DNA of 64,000 bases from JAPPLG01 sp965199935 (GCA_965199935.1 CBDATD010000001.1:744001-808000), one strand, 5' to 3'; shown: positions 17,383-26,830, counted from the stretch's first letter. The notes: generated by a model from the letters alone, not told the origin. A program made the numbers and translations.

Positions 17383-17535
17383 TTTAGCTGCCGGCGGGGG
17401 TGCATCTGTGCTGAACTCGTTTGAACCTCTGTCCGCCTTGCCCATGCAGGCGCGGGACTCGGCAATTTCAATTGTCAGCTCCGCCGCCTCGCTCCTGTGA
17501 AAGCGGGGTCCGTCTTTGCAGGCTGTTGAGTTTTT
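17383..17535. repeat. Degenerate intergenic repeat-like stretch
   Basis: A GC-richer island in AT-rich surroundings between nuoE and sufS. It shares the ordered words GAACTCGTTT, CTCTGTCC, then GAAAGCGGGGTCCG and GGCTGT with the structured repeat at 30013-30242 (GAACTCGTTT, CTCTGTCC, GGAAGCAGGGGGGGTCCGG, GGCTGT). Similarity is partial and judged by eye, so membership of one repeat family is tentative. Confidence 0.3.
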
Positions 17536-17575
17536 TTCTTCGTTACACGGCACTGGCGAATTTGAAGAGGAAAAC

Positions 17576-17603
17576 TTGAATCAAATCTGTTCATTGTGAT
17601 ACA
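17576..17603 (+). promoter_or_regulatory. Candidate sufS promoter
   Basis: TTGAAT (17576-17581), 16-nt spacer, GATACA (17598-17603) just 14 bases before the sufS ATG at 17617. If real, the transcript would be nearly leaderless, which fits the absence of a ribosome site there. By inspection only. Confidence 0.35.
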
Positions 17604-17616
17604 GTGTCTCTCTAAT

Positions 17617-18819
17617 ATGAATATAAAAGAAATTGAAAAATATTTTCCTCAAACACAAACGGATTTGATCTATCTTGACAGCGCCTCCACCACTCTAAAA
17701 CTTCAGCCGGCTATAGACCGTATTCAACAGTTTTACACTTATGAAGCCTCCAATGTTCATCGGGGAGCCTATCCTTTAAGCGGCCGCATGACCGATTTGT
17801 ATGAAGAGAGCCGTCAAACTGTTGCCAACTTTCTATCTGCAGAGCATCCAGAAGAAATTGTATTTACAAAAGGCGCTACAGAGGGAATTAATTTGTTAGC
17901 TCATATTCTTCAGCCCCAGCTTAAAGAAGGGGATGAAATTTTGCTGACCCAAATGGAGCATCATTCAAATCTACTTCCTTGGAAGGTGTTAGCTCAAAAA
18001 CACCGCCTCAAAATTAAGTACCTCCCTGTGGCTCCGAATGGAGAATTAGATCTGTCAAAGTTTGATCAATTTTTAACCTCAAAAGTGCGTATTTTTTCTT
18101 TTGTTCATCAATCTAACTCTTTAGGCACTTTAAACCCTGTTCAAAAGCTGATTCAACAGGCGAGACAGGCGGGTGCGGTGACCATTTTGGACTCTGCTCA
18201 AGCTTGTAATAATCAAAATATTGATGTGAAAAAGCTGGATTGTGATTTTTTGGTTTTTTCTGCTCATAAGTTGTTTTCCTCCTTTGGGGTGGGAGTGGTT
18301 TACGGCAAAAAGAAACTTTGGGAGCAGTTTGAGCCTTACCAAACCGGAGGAGGCATGGTTTTGGATTCAGTTAAAAAGATATGGGCAAAACCCCCTCATT
18401 GCTTTGAGGCCGGCACTCCGCCCATTGGGGGAGTGCTGGCATTGTCCGCCGTCATAAAGTTTTTAAGACAGCATACTAGTTTTGAAGAAATTGCAAAGTA
18501 TGAAAAGCATTTGATGAACTGTGCTGAATCCGCCTTAGAAAAGATCCCTCAACTGCGGGTGATCGGCGCATCTCCCACGAGAGTTAATATTTTGTCATTT
18601 ATTATAGAAGGTCTGCATTCGGATGATACAGCTCTCCTTGTGGGCCGGCAAAATGTAGCTGTTCGGTCAGGACATCACTGCTGCCAGCCTCTTATGGACC
18701 ATTATGGCTTGAAATCAGGCACCCTTCGCGCTTCTTTTTCTGTGTATAATAAGGAGGAAGATATTTTATCTTTGAAAAAAGCTTTGTTAAAGGCTATTGA
18801 TATTTTAAGAGGTGTTTAA
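17617..18819 (+). CDS. sufS: Cysteine desulfurase, SufS/Csd type
   Basis: PLP enzyme that takes sulfur from cysteine for Fe-S clusters. It shows YLDSASTTLKL at the N terminus, VHRGAYPLSGRMTD, ATEGINLLA, QMEHHSNLLPW, the PLP lysine in FSAHKLFSSFGVGV (near residue 220) and the catalytic loop SGHHCCQPLM near residue 350. About 400 residues, normal group II desulfurase. ATG at 17617; a GTG at 17596 is also in frame. It overlaps the Nfu-like gene, so sulfur donor and scaffold/carrier are co-expressed. No sufBCD in the window. Confidence 0.92.
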   Translation: MNIKEIEKYFPQTQTDLIYLDSASTTLKLQPAIDRIQQFYTYEASNVHRGAYPLSGRMTDLYEESRQTVANFLSAEHPEEIVFTKGATEGINLLAHILQPQLKEGDEILLTQMEHHSNLLPWKVLAQKHRLKIKYLPVAPNGELDLSKFDQFLTSKVRIFSFVHQSNSLGTLNPVQKLIQQARQAGAVTILDSAQACNNQNIDVKKLDCDFLVFSAHKLFSSFGVGVVYGKKKLWEQFEPYQTGGGMVLDSVKKIWAKPPHCFEAGTPPIGGVLALSAVIKFLRQHTSFEEIAKYEKHLMNCAESALEKIPQLRVIGASPTRVNILSFIIEGLHSDDTALLVGRQNVAVRSGHHCCQPLMDHYGLKSGTLRASFSVYNKEEDILSLKKALLKAIDILRGV

Positions 18820-19402
18820 AGTGAGTCATTTATCTCCAGAAGATGTTTTGATTCGTATGTGGAAAACTCCTAATCCTTACGCTTTGAAGTTCACTCTCAA
18901 TGTGCCTTTAAAACAAACAGGAAAAGCGACTTTCCATTCTCCTGAAGAAGCCTCTCATCTTCCTCTTGTACAGTCTCTTTTTTCGATTCCAGGCCTTAAA
19001 AGAGTCTATTTGTTTCAAAATCAGATGACGTTGACTCACAGCGGGCAAATTTCTGAAAAGGAAATAGAGGAGCAGGTGGCGTCTGTTGTACACACTAGAA
19101 TTCAAATACACGATCCTCACTTTACAGTGGAAGAGCCTCAAGCGTCTGCGCCTTCTGTGAAGAAATCAAACGATCCTGTTATTTCCAAAATAGATGAAAT
19201 TCTAGACCGTACGGTCCGTCCGGGGCTTCAAGCAGATGGGGGAGATCTAGAAGTGGTCTCTGTGGAAGATAATCAAGTGAAAATTGCCTATCAAGGAGCT
19301 TGCGGCGGGTGTCCAAGCGCAATGGTAGGCACTTTAGAGGCCATTGAAAATATACTTCAACATGAAATGAACCAGCCGGATCTCACCGTTATACCTGTAT
19401 GA
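18812..19402 (+). CDS. Nfu/NifU-like iron-sulfur carrier
   Basis: Delivers Fe-S clusters to target proteins. It has an N-terminal Nfu_N-type domain (ALKFTLNVPL to about residue 95), a linker of about 30 residues rich in Pro/Ser/Lys, and a C-terminal NifU domain (ILDRTVRPGLQADGGDLEVV) with the cluster-binding CGGC near residue 168. GTG start at 18812 overlaps the sufS stop by 8 bases; another GTG at 18821 is possible. Its stop overlaps the protease start by ATGA. Confidence 0.9.
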   Translation: MFKVSHLSPEDVLIRMWKTPNPYALKFTLNVPLKQTGKATFHSPEEASHLPLVQSLFSIPGLKRVYLFQNQMTLTHSGQISEKEIEEQVASVVHTRIQIHDPHFTVEEPQASAPSVKKSNDPVISKIDEILDRTVRPGLQADGGDLEVVSVEDNQVKIAYQGACGGCPSAMVGTLEAIENILQHEMNQPDLTVIPV

Positions 19403-20598
19403 AGAGAGCTTTATTTATTCTGTTCTTTTTTTTGATTCAAAAAAGTTTTTGTGAAGAACCTCATCAAGACGCCTACACTCCCTTAAAGGTATTTGCTGAA
19501 AGCCTTCATTTGATTGAAAAGCATTATCCTAAAAAAGTGAGGCGCAGGCAGTTGATTTCTGGAGCCATCAAAGGAATGCTTTTTGAATTGGATCCTTATT
19601 CTCATTTTATGACTAAGAAGGAAGCAAAAGACTTCCGCAGGCAAAGTCAGAGCAGGTACGGGGGGATAGGGATAGAAGCGGCTTTTCAAAAACAAAAAAT
19701 TGTTGTCACTTCTGTGTTTGAAGGCTCACCGGCTTTTACAGCGGGAATTCAAGCTGGAGATATTTTAACCCATGTGAGAGGGGAGCCGCTTGAAAAATTA
19801 TCTTTTGATACAGCTGTACAAAAAATAAAGGGAAAAATAGGAAAAAAAATTACATTACAAGTTTTAAGGAATGGAAAAAGAAAACAATTTTCAATGCCTT
19901 TTAAGCGCATCCGTATTGCTTCCGTGAAGGGGGTGAAAATTTCAGACCATTTTTTTTATGTACGCATTTTATCTTTTAGAGATTCAGCTTTCAGAGATCT
20001 GAAAAAAATTTTGAAAAAAGAATTTCAAAAAGGCCCTAAAGGGCTTCTCATAGACGTTAGGAAAAATTCAGGAGGCATTGTGGATCAAGCTCTTTTGTCT
20101 GCGGATCTTTTTATTTCTTCAGGTATTTTGACCATGATTCAAAGCCGCCGCACAGAGCAGAATAAAATTTTCCGAGCTAAGCAAATAGGAACTTTGCAAA
20201 CTAAATTTCCTCTGGTGATTCTTATGGATCGTTATTCCGCTAGCGCCAGTGAAATTTTTGCCAGCGCTTTGCAGGACAATCAAAGAGCTGTCCTGTTTGG
20301 GGAAAACAGTTTTGGAAAGGGTTCTATACAAAGTGTGTTTGATATAGAGCCTTATGGAACTCTGAAATTGACTGTCGCTCACTACTACAGCCCTGAAGGT
20401 AGAATTATTGAGCGGAAAGGAATTGAACCGGATATAAAAATACCTTTAAAAGAGAATCGTTCAGCCATAGCAAAGTTTAAGAGTAAATTTCATCCGATCC
20501 CAAACGACAGTAAAAAAAGAAAGAGGTGGATTCAAATGGAAAAAGATGTTCATCTCAAAGATGCTTTCACTGTGCTATCTGAGCTTTCTGAACAATAA
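19399..20598 (+). CDS. ctpA: Carboxyl-terminal processing protease (S41)
   Basis: Periplasmic serine protease that trims proteins from their C terminus. It has a signal peptide (ALFILFFFLIQKSFC), a helical N domain with DPYSHFM, a PDZ domain (YGGIGIEAAF to about residue 160), and the catalytic dyad: Ser in YSASASEIFASAL and Lys in FGKGSIQ. 399 residues, a compact Ctp. It is the last gene of the sufS-nfu-ctpA run and its 3' end overlaps the convergent trigger factor gene by 32 bases. Confidence 0.92.
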   Translation: MKRALFILFFFLIQKSFCEEPHQDAYTPLKVFAESLHLIEKHYPKKVRRRQLISGAIKGMLFELDPYSHFMTKKEAKDFRRQSQSRYGGIGIEAAFQKQKIVVTSVFEGSPAFTAGIQAGDILTHVRGEPLEKLSFDTAVQKIKGKIGKKITLQVLRNGKRKQFSMPFKRIRIASVKGVKISDHFFYVRILSFRDSAFRDLKKILKKEFQKGPKGLLIDVRKNSGGIVDQALLSADLFISSGILTMIQSRRTEQNKIFRAKQIGTLQTKFPLVILMDRYSASASEIFASALQDNQRAVLFGENSFGKGSIQSVFDIEPYGTLKLTVAHYYSPEGRIIERKGIEPDIKIPLKENRSAIAKFKSKFHPIPNDSKKRKRWIQMEKDVHLKDAFTVLSELSEQ

Positions 20599-21787
20599 AA
20601 TCTAAAACTTTGGACTGTTTTTTCTGCCAGCGGATAGAACTTTCTCGTTCTTCATTTTCTTTTTTACTATGATGCCTCCTTGTATCTTCTAAATTTAATT
20701 GTCTGGATAAAGCTTGGATCAAATAACCTGCTTGAGTGTTCCATTTGCTTCTTTTCAAAATATTTTGATCATGGTCTTTCAAGTATTTTTGAATCTGCTC
20801 CTCTGAGGCTTTTTGAAGCTTAAGATTTTGAGTAATATCCTTTTGAATCTGCTCCTTTTGCATTTGAACAACGGACTCAGGAAGCTCTAGGGGGTTTTTT
20901 TCAATGAGCTGCTCCAAGGCTTTTTTTCTCAATTCATTTTGATAAGATTGTTCGGCTTGGCTTTCCAATTGTTTTAAGATGACGGCCTTTAAATCATCTG
21001 CATTTTTCGCCTTTAGGCTTTGGGCCCATTGATCTGAGACCTCCGGCAGGATTTTTGAGGCTATTTTATTCAGCTGAATTTTAAAAATGACTTTTTTATC
21101 TGGAAATTCAGGATGTTCTTTGGGGAGGCGGGTCGTGATTTCTTTTTCTTCTTTGATTTTCATGGTGAACAAAGCCGTTTCAATTTCTTTAAGAACAGCA
21201 TTTTGACCTAACTCAATGGAGATGTTTTTTTGCATGGGCAGAGCGGCTCCTCCTTCGACTTGGCCGGAAAGATCTATGAAAACTACATCTCCTTTTTGGC
21301 AGGGGCGCTCCTGCTCTATGGGTTTGATTTGAGCTGATGAATTTCTTAAGTTTTCGATGACTTTTTGCACTTCCCTGTCGGAAGGCAGGTGTTTTTCAGC
21401 TTTGATTTGTAAGTTTTCATAGTGTTTAACCTGTACTTCAGGGTGAGTTTCAAATCGGACTTTAAAGCAAAAGGGTTGATTCTCTTTAATGGATTGGACA
21501 TCAAAGTGCGGGGATCCGGCGGGATTGAGTTTGTTTTCCTGCAGTCCAAACAAGTAGCCTTTTTCTATAAGATTTTGCACAACACCGCTTTGAACTCTTG
21601 AAGAATGAGTTTTTCTGATAGTGTCCAAGGGGGCTCTGCCTTTTCTGAATCCAGGCAAAGCAATTTTTCTTTGAAAACGTCTATATTCCCGCTCAAAGGC
21701 TCTTTGCACCTCTTTCAGAGTAATTTCGACTTGCATTTCATACCGCAAACCGCCTATTCTTCTGCATTGAATTTGAATATTGTCCAC
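20567..21787 (-). CDS. tig: Trigger factor
   Basis: Ribosome-bound chaperone and peptidyl-prolyl isomerase. It has the ribosome-docking signature LPGFRKGRAPLDTI near residue 50, the FKBP domain (KGDVVFIDLSGQVEGG), and the long helical C-terminal arms (LEQLIEKNPLELPESVVQMQ). 406 residues, somewhat shorter than E. coli (432). GTG start at 21787 gives the proper N-terminal strand; an ATG 51 bases inside would cut it. No clpP/clpX follows here; the gene ends convergently inside ctpA. Confidence 0.92.
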   Translation of the reverse strand: MDNIQIQCRRIGGLRYEMQVEITLKEVQRAFEREYRRFQRKIALPGFRKGRAPLDTIRKTHSSRVQSGVVQNLIEKGYLFGLQENKLNPAGSPHFDVQSIKENQPFCFKVRFETHPEVQVKHYENLQIKAEKHLPSDREVQKVIENLRNSSAQIKPIEQERPCQKGDVVFIDLSGQVEGGAALPMQKNISIELGQNAVLKEIETALFTMKIKEEKEITTRLPKEHPEFPDKKVIFKIQLNKIASKILPEVSDQWAQSLKAKNADDLKAVILKQLESQAEQSYQNELRKKALEQLIEKNPLELPESVVQMQKEQIQKDITQNLKLQKASEEQIQKYLKDHDQNILKRSKWNTQAGYLIQALSRQLNLEDTRRHHSKKENEERESSIRWQKKQSKVLDFIVQKAQIAQ

Positions 21788-21845
21788 AATTGCACTATCT
21801 TTCTTAAAAAGATGGTTAAAATAGTATGAAGCAGATTAAAAGTAA

Positions 21846-22778
21846 ATGAAAAACATTCTTCTCTTGATTTTTTTATTATTTCTGCCTTCTTGTTTTTCTT
21901 CAGAAAAAAAAATAAAGAATCAATGGCCCATACCTTCAAAATATAAACAAGAATTTAAGTCTGCTTTGGACAGCCTTGAAAGCGGCAGGTACCAGCTGGC
22001 CATTGAGGGTTTTGAATCCGTGGCTGGAAAACAAAAGACAGGCCATTTGAAATGGTCGGCTCTGTTTAATGCCGGTTCCGCTTATTTACAGCTGGGTCAA
22101 TGTGACAAGTCCAAATCAGTTTTGTCTGAGCTTGCTCAACAAGTAGATGATGATTACAAATTTAAACCGCAGATTTTACTTCAACTGCACTACTCCTATG
22201 AATGCCTCAATGAACCTCATAAAGCCTTAGCTGTTTTAAAAGATGTGGACAAAAGGCGGGCCTTTTTAAGCGATGAAGTCAAGTTGGTTGAAATACCAGC
22301 TCGTTTTTCCATTTTATATGCACAGATAAAAAATGATAATCAGGCTCTGCGTTTCCAAAATCTAGCGCTCAAGGGGCTGAAAACAATAAAATCTTCTATC
22401 AAAGATTCTGCTGTTTTAGCTGAGACAGCCTCTAAACTGTTTTACGTCATGGGGAAGTCGAGGGTGCATGAACAGCATCTTAAAATTCACGAATATCTTC
22501 TAACTCTTCCTTATCATCAAATTTATTTAACTCAATCTTTTTTGCTGTCAGATTCTGTGTGGGCTCCTCAATCCAGAACAGAGCTACAGCGGCTTTATAG
22601 TAAATTGTGGCCGGCCTACAAAAAACTTCCGGCGCATCAGAAAAAAACGTACAAAAATAAAATTATGCAGTCTATAAATAATTTCCAGAAGATTGCCCGT
22701 GACAGCCAAAGTAAAGAGTTGGAAAATCTCTTATCTGCTATTGTTAAAAAAGCTTTGGTGGTGATGAAAAATGATTAA
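21846..22778 (+). CDS. Lipoprotein with TPR-like helices
   Basis: Signal peptide with lipobox LPSC (Cys16), then about 290 residues of helical sequence with TPR-like pairs (YQLAIEGFESVAG, LFNAGSAYLQLGQCDKSKSVLSEL kept within residues 50-105). No enzyme motif. The stop overlaps the gshA start by 8 bases, so it is likely co-transcribed with glutathione synthesis, though a functional tie is not evident. Could be a TPR scaffold in the periplasm. Confidence 0.7.
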   Translation: MKNILLLIFLLFLPSCFSSEKKIKNQWPIPSKYKQEFKSALDSLESGRYQLAIEGFESVAGKQKTGHLKWSALFNAGSAYLQLGQCDKSKSVLSELAQQVDDDYKFKPQILLQLHYSYECLNEPHKALAVLKDVDKRRAFLSDEVKLVEIPARFSILYAQIKNDNQALRFQNLALKGLKTIKSSIKDSAVLAETASKLFYVMGKSRVHEQHLKIHEYLLTLPYHQIYLTQSFLLSDSVWAPQSRTELQRLYSKLWPAYKKLPAHQKKTYKNKIMQSINNFQKIARDSQSKELENLLSAIVKKALVVMKND

Positions 22779-23946
22779 AGATGTACTTCATCAAAAAATT
22801 ACATCTAAAAAATCCATAGTCATGGATTGGTTTAAAGAGAAAAGCTCTTCCCTGTCTTTCCCTTTTTATTCAAGCTTTGATTTGAGAGATTCAGGGTCAA
22901 AAATTGTCCCTGTAGATGCAAATATTTTTCCAGCCGGGTTTAACAATTTATGTGAAATAGATAGAGAAAATATCCCTCCCATTTTTGATCAATACATTCG
23001 CCAGCATTACGGAAAAATTAAAAAAGCTGTTCTTCTGGCAGAAGAGCATGAGAAGAATATTTATTATTGGGATAATATCACAGCATTAAAGAAAATTATG
23101 GAAAAAGATGAATTGGAAGTCGTTGTTTGTGTTCCGGGCAGGAGCATCCAAGAGGAAAGGGATGTCGAAAATTCTTTAGGACAGAAAATCCATCTTCATA
23201 TACTCAGCTCCAGCTTGGAGGGTGTCGATTTAATCATCAGCAATAATGATTTTTCTCTGGATTATGATATTCCGAAAAACATTCCCTTAAACCCTTCTCC
23301 TTTGATGGGTTGGAAGTATAGAAGAAAGGATCAGTTTTTTAAAGAATATAACTTATTAGCGGCTCAATTTGCGGACTTGATTGAAGTGGATCCCTGGCAT
23401 CTCACCATTAAAACAGAGCTTTTTGAACCTTTTGACCTTGAAGACCCCAGTACGTTGAAAAATTTAAAAGACAGGCTGGTTCTTTTTTTGAAAGATCTTC
23501 GCTCCCACACTAAAGATCATGAGCCTTTTGCGTTTCTGAAAAATAATTCAGGCACCTATGGTTTAGGCATTACATGGGTTCAATCGCCGGAGGAGGTCGA
23601 TCATTGGAATTATAAAACAAGAAAAAAAATGAAAGCGTCTAAGGGAGGCAGAGGAGTCAGCAAATTGATCTTGCAAGAAGGGATTGCAACAGCTTTGAGT
23701 TCTGCCCAGGCCTGTTCAGAACCAGTGATTTATACTTTAGGCGCAGAGCTTATCGGAGGTTTTTTAAGAACACACAGTAAAAAAGGGGTGAGGGAAAATC
23801 TCAACAGCCCTGGAGCCGTTTACCAAAAACTGTGTATGTCTGATTTGATCATACAGGTGGAAGGGAAAGACGAAGAAAATGTTTATGGGTGGGTGTCCAG
23901 ATTAGCTCTTTTGTCTTTAGCATACGAGATAAAGAATAGGAAATAA
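22771..23946 (+). CDS. gshA: Glutamate-cysteine ligase, proteobacterial GshA (PF08886-type)
   Basis: Catalyses the first step of glutathione synthesis. It resembles the single-domain GshA family (about 430 residues) rather than E. coli GshA: YSSFDLRDSGSKIVPVDANI, FPAGFNNL, and the ATP-grasp-like KNNSGTYGLGITWV segment and SKGGRGVSKLILQEGI. Length 391 residues. It overlaps the upstream lipoprotein gene. No gshB in the window. Family call from memory of these motifs. Confidence 0.82.
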   Translation: MIKDVLHQKITSKKSIVMDWFKEKSSSLSFPFYSSFDLRDSGSKIVPVDANIFPAGFNNLCEIDRENIPPIFDQYIRQHYGKIKKAVLLAEEHEKNIYYWDNITALKKIMEKDELEVVVCVPGRSIQEERDVENSLGQKIHLHILSSSLEGVDLIISNNDFSLDYDIPKNIPLNPSPLMGWKYRRKDQFFKEYNLLAAQFADLIEVDPWHLTIKTELFEPFDLEDPSTLKNLKDRLVLFLKDLRSHTKDHEPFAFLKNNSGTYGLGITWVQSPEEVDHWNYKTRKKMKASKGGRGVSKLILQEGIATALSSAQACSEPVIYTLGAELIGGFLRTHSKKGVRENLNSPGAVYQKLCMSDLIIQVEGKDEENVYGWVSRLALLSLAYEIKNRK

Positions 23947-23949
23947 CTT

Positions 23950-25908
23950 CTATTCATTTGCAGGAGAGGATGCTCCCTGTACTTGTGTGAGTTCTTCTCC
24001 TTGTGCTTGTGTTAGCTCTGCTCCCTGTACTTGTGTGAGTTCTTCTCCTTGTGCTTGTGTTAGCTCTGCTCCCTGTACTTGTGTTAGCTCTTCTCCTTGT
24101 GCTTGTGTTAGCTCTTCTCCCTGTGCTTGTGCCAGCTCTTCTCCCTGTACTTGTGTCAGCTCTTCTCCCTGTACTTGTGTGAGTTCTTCTCCCTGTACTT
24201 GTTGTGTCTGAATTTTTTGTTCCTCAGCTTTTGCTGTGAACTCAAAAAGCACATTGACAATTTCTACAATCTCCTCTGAAGAAAGCCCTTCTAAAGTGTA
24301 GCCGGAAAATTCTACAAAATCAGCTATACTAAGGGGTTGTGATGAATTGATTCTGTTTTGAAAAGCCTGATCTGCTGTATCTAAAAGATTCACTTGGTCA
24401 GCAGTTCGTTCTTCAGGGTTTCTAGGTATTTCCGCTATGTAAGCCTTGAGTTCTTCTAGATTTTTTATATCACGGGTTTGAACGGACTGATAAACGCTTT
24501 GAAGAAGCTGATCAATAAGCTGGCGGGCCTGTGCCTGCTCAGGATTATCAGATGTTTCTTCTGTTTCCATTTCAGCGTCATCAATGACAGTTTCTGATCT
24601 ATTTATTACGGGGATGCCAGGCTCTACACTTGATTGAGTCGGCCTTAGGACATATCCCGCTGGATTGGCTAGAAAACTAGGTGTGATGGACTCCACAAAT
24701 GAATCCCAGGCGCTAGCGGTGCTCGTTACAATCCAATCCCAACTCCATGGCTCCACAGAATCTTTTGCTGTGTTGGCAGTTTTTGAGGCGGCTGTATTCT
24801 CAGATACGGCGTCTGAAGTTTCCGCAACAGTTGTTGTTTCTTCAGAGGCAGGCTCTGCTGGTGAAGCAGACGCTGTGGGCGCTGAAGCAACAGCAGGTTC
24901 AACTGTGCTTTTGCCGGGAGAGGGAGGCTGTTGTTCTTCTACAGAATCTATAACGTCCGTTGAAGGAGCTGTTGCTGTTGAAAGATTTTGCGTTTCGAGG
25001 GTGCTGGAATCTTCAGTATTTTCTTGTTGAACGTCTGCAACTGCAGGGACATCCTGTGCAGGGTCAACAACGGCTGTTGTTTCTTCAGCGGCTGATGGGG
25101 AGGGATAATCTGCCGTCAGCTCTTCTTCAGCCGGCTCCTCCTCTGTCTCAGGAAGAAACGCCGCAACATCATACATAACACTCGGATCTGACTCAGCCAA
25201 TTCTGCACGATTCAGACTTAAACTAATTCCTGAAGACAGTGTCTCGACGTGTACGTTGAAGCCTGCTCGCATCCTTTGGGCTTTTACCCTGTCTTCCGGG
25301 CGGGAAAATATCCCTTCATCAAGGAGCAATTTTTCTTTTATTTCTTCTATTTGAGCTTTTGTCGCAGGAGCTTTTTCTATCTCTTCTTGAACTTTGAGGA
25401 AGGGCGCTAGAAATCCAGGATTTACAGCACGGCTTATAATGTCTTCTATACGAGGCAGCTGTGCCTCCCAAATTTCTTTCAACTCAATGTATTCAGAATA
25501 TTTGCTTTCTATTCCGGCAACAAGGATTTGATCTTCTGTTAGATTCTCCGGCAGGGGTTCTTCCATTGAGGTAATCTCTTCTTCAGAAGGGGAGGAAGCA
25601 GGGGGATCGACTGCTGGTAATTCTTCTGTCATGGGGGTGAGCTTCCGCGGATCAAGTTGTTGAGTTGTTTGAGAGGAGGGTTCGTTGGCAAGATCATCCG
25701 TTTCATCTGTATCTACTACGTTATTTACACTCAGTCCCGAGTTCTCCTCAGGAGTTCTTATAGGTTTCGGGAGAGTCTTGGTTTCTGGAGAGGAGTCAGA
25801 AACAGCTCCACCAGACGGCTGTGGTCTTTGAGTTGCGGGAGGGTCTCCTTTCTGGGGAGCACAAGACACAAACAGCACAGAGGCCGCTAAAAACTGAAAT
25901 AATTTCAT
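23950..25908 (-). CDS. Large acidic lipoprotein with C-terminal 8-residue repeats
   Basis: Lipobox VSC (Cys16) after MKLFQFLAASVLF, then a long Pro/Ser/Glu/Thr-rich region, and helical stretches (residues 125-215 and 455-560). The C terminus has nine copies of an 8-residue unit GEELTQVQ with variants GAELTQAQ and GEELAQAQ, encoded by a 24-bp tandem repeat. No known domain recognised. Probably a surface or periplasmic stalk-like protein. It starts 160 bases downstream of another acidic lipoprotein, with a terminator between them. Confidence 0.75.
   Translation of the reverse strand: MKLFQFLAASVLFVSCAPQKGDPPATQRPQPSGGAVSDSSPETKTLPKPIRTPEENSGLSVNNVVDTDETDDLANEPSSQTTQQLDPRKLTPMTEELPAVDPPASSPSEEEITSMEEPLPENLTEDQILVAGIESKYSEYIELKEIWEAQLPRIEDIISRAVNPGFLAPFLKVQEEIEKAPATKAQIEEIKEKLLLDEGIFSRPEDRVKAQRMRAGFNVHVETLSSGISLSLNRAELAESDPSVMYDVAAFLPETEEEPAEEELTADYPSPSAAEETTAVVDPAQDVPAVADVQQENTEDSSTLETQNLSTATAPSTDVIDSVEEQQPPSPGKSTVEPAVASAPTASASPAEPASEETTTVAETSDAVSENTAASKTANTAKDSVEPWSWDWIVTSTASAWDSFVESITPSFLANPAGYVLRPTQSSVEPGIPVINRSETVIDDAEMETEETSDNPEQAQARQLIDQLLQSVYQSVQTRDIKNLEELKAYIAEIPRNPEERTADQVNLLDTADQAFQNRINSSQPLSIADFVEFSGYTLEGLSSEEIVEIVNVLFEFTAKAEEQKIQTQQVQGEELTQVQGEELTQVQGEELAQAQGEELTQAQGEELTQVQGAELTQAQGEELTQVQGAELTQAQGEELTQVQGASSPANE
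23967..24205. repeat. 24-bp tandem repeat inside the lipoprotein gene
   Basis: About ten copies of a 24-bp unit close to AGCTCTTCTCCCTGTACTTG plus TGTT on the plus strand. Variants differ at 1-4 positions. Each unit encodes 8 residues on the minus strand, so changes in copy number keep the frame. Arrays like this are prone to slippage. Confidence 0.9.
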
Positions 25909-26018
25909 CTCTCACCTCTTTATACGTTATGGTTTGATGCACATGGTAACAAAACAGTTTTTGATAAACAAGATAAACATTTCAAAATGTAAAATTTTCA
26001 TGTTTTTTAAGTAGAAAC

Positions 26019-26055
26019 AAAAAAAAAGGCACCTTTTTTAAAGATGCCTTTCCTA
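26019..26055 (-). terminator. Rho-independent terminator
   Basis: Minus strand: stem AAAGGCA (26051-26045), loop of 13 nt, TGCCTTT (26031-26025), followed by a run of Ts. It sits 16 bases after the stop of the 187-residue lipoprotein gene and would separate it from the next one. Confidence 0.85.
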
Positions 26056-26070
26056 AATTCAAACAAAATT

Positions 26071-26634
26071 TTACGAATCAGCTGATCCACCTTCTCCTTC
26101 TGAAGAAGGAGAGGATGTTGACACCGCTTGTTCTGCGGTCCCCGCAGTAGGAGCGGCACCCGCCTCATCACCATCTGATTGTTCCTCAGCGGCATCTCCC
26201 TGGTTCTCTTCTGCCCCCAACTCTTTAGTGCATCCTTGAGGATCACCGGTTGTTGCCAAAATTGGTTTATCTGGGTTTGTATCCTCGTCATCACCATCTG
26301 AACCGGAGACTACTAAGACATTAACAGGTTTACAGGGAGCAGCCTCTCTGTCTTTGTTGCTGCAAAGGACCTGCTTGCTTTGAAACCATGACGGCACGAC
26401 GATTTCCAAGCTGCCAATCTGCTCTGATGAAACCAATATGCACTCGTTATTCCCTAAGGAGACTGTTGGCTGACCATCGACACTCACTTCCACCGTTGCC
26501 CTCACTTTAGAATGAATAGCATAAGTACCCGCTTCTGGAGCATCTTCTGTAGGGTCGCCTCCAGAACCCTCAAAACAGCCTGTGCCAAAAAGGCCCACCA
26601 GCACACTGAATGTTAAAAGATAAAATAACTTCAT
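26071..26634 (-). CDS. Acidic lipoprotein, unknown
   Basis: Signal peptide with lipobox GTGC (Cys20), then a short beta-rich domain (about residues 37-90, containing IHSKVRATVEVSVDG and GSLEIVVPSWF) with several cysteines, and a long acidic Gly/Ala/Glu/Asp tail from residue 110. Not recognised. Upstream at 26635-26830 I see no gene; the downstream terminator suggests a single-gene transcript. Confidence 0.7.
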   Translation of the reverse strand: MKLFYLLTFSVLVGLFGTGCFEGSGGDPTEDAPEAGTYAIHSKVRATVEVSVDGQPTVSLGNNECILVSSEQIGSLEIVVPSWFQSKQVLCSNKDREAAPCKPVNVLVVSGSDGDDEDTNPDKPILATTGDPQGCTKELGAEENQGDAAEEQSDGDEAGAAPTAGTAEQAVSTSSPSSEGEGGSADS

Positions 26635-26830
26635 TTCAAAAAACCCCCTGTCGCATTTAAAATTTCCATTGATCCCTCGGAAGATTCCTATATCTCCCCC
26701 ACGCTCAAATTATGTATATGCTCTCTCTGTAAATACAAGCAAAAAATAAGACACCCATGATCATTTTTTCAATAACTCAGTCATACAGTGTTTTTTTGTA
26801 CAATGTTTAAACAGTATTTAAGTCTAAGGT

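Noticed and set aside
17371..17553. Minus-strand 60-residue frame upstream of nuoE
   Set aside because: No signal, domain or ribosome site; it lies in the GC-rich repeat-like patch.
23987..24211. Cysteine-rich plus-strand frame of CVSSSPC-type repeats
   Set aside because: Shadow of the 24-bp minisatellite; the minus-strand lipoprotein explains it fully.
24665..25178. Plus-strand frames of about 70-120 residues
   Set aside because: Antisense to the Pro/Ser/Glu/Thr-rich part of the large lipoprotein; low-complexity sequence keeps opposite frames open.
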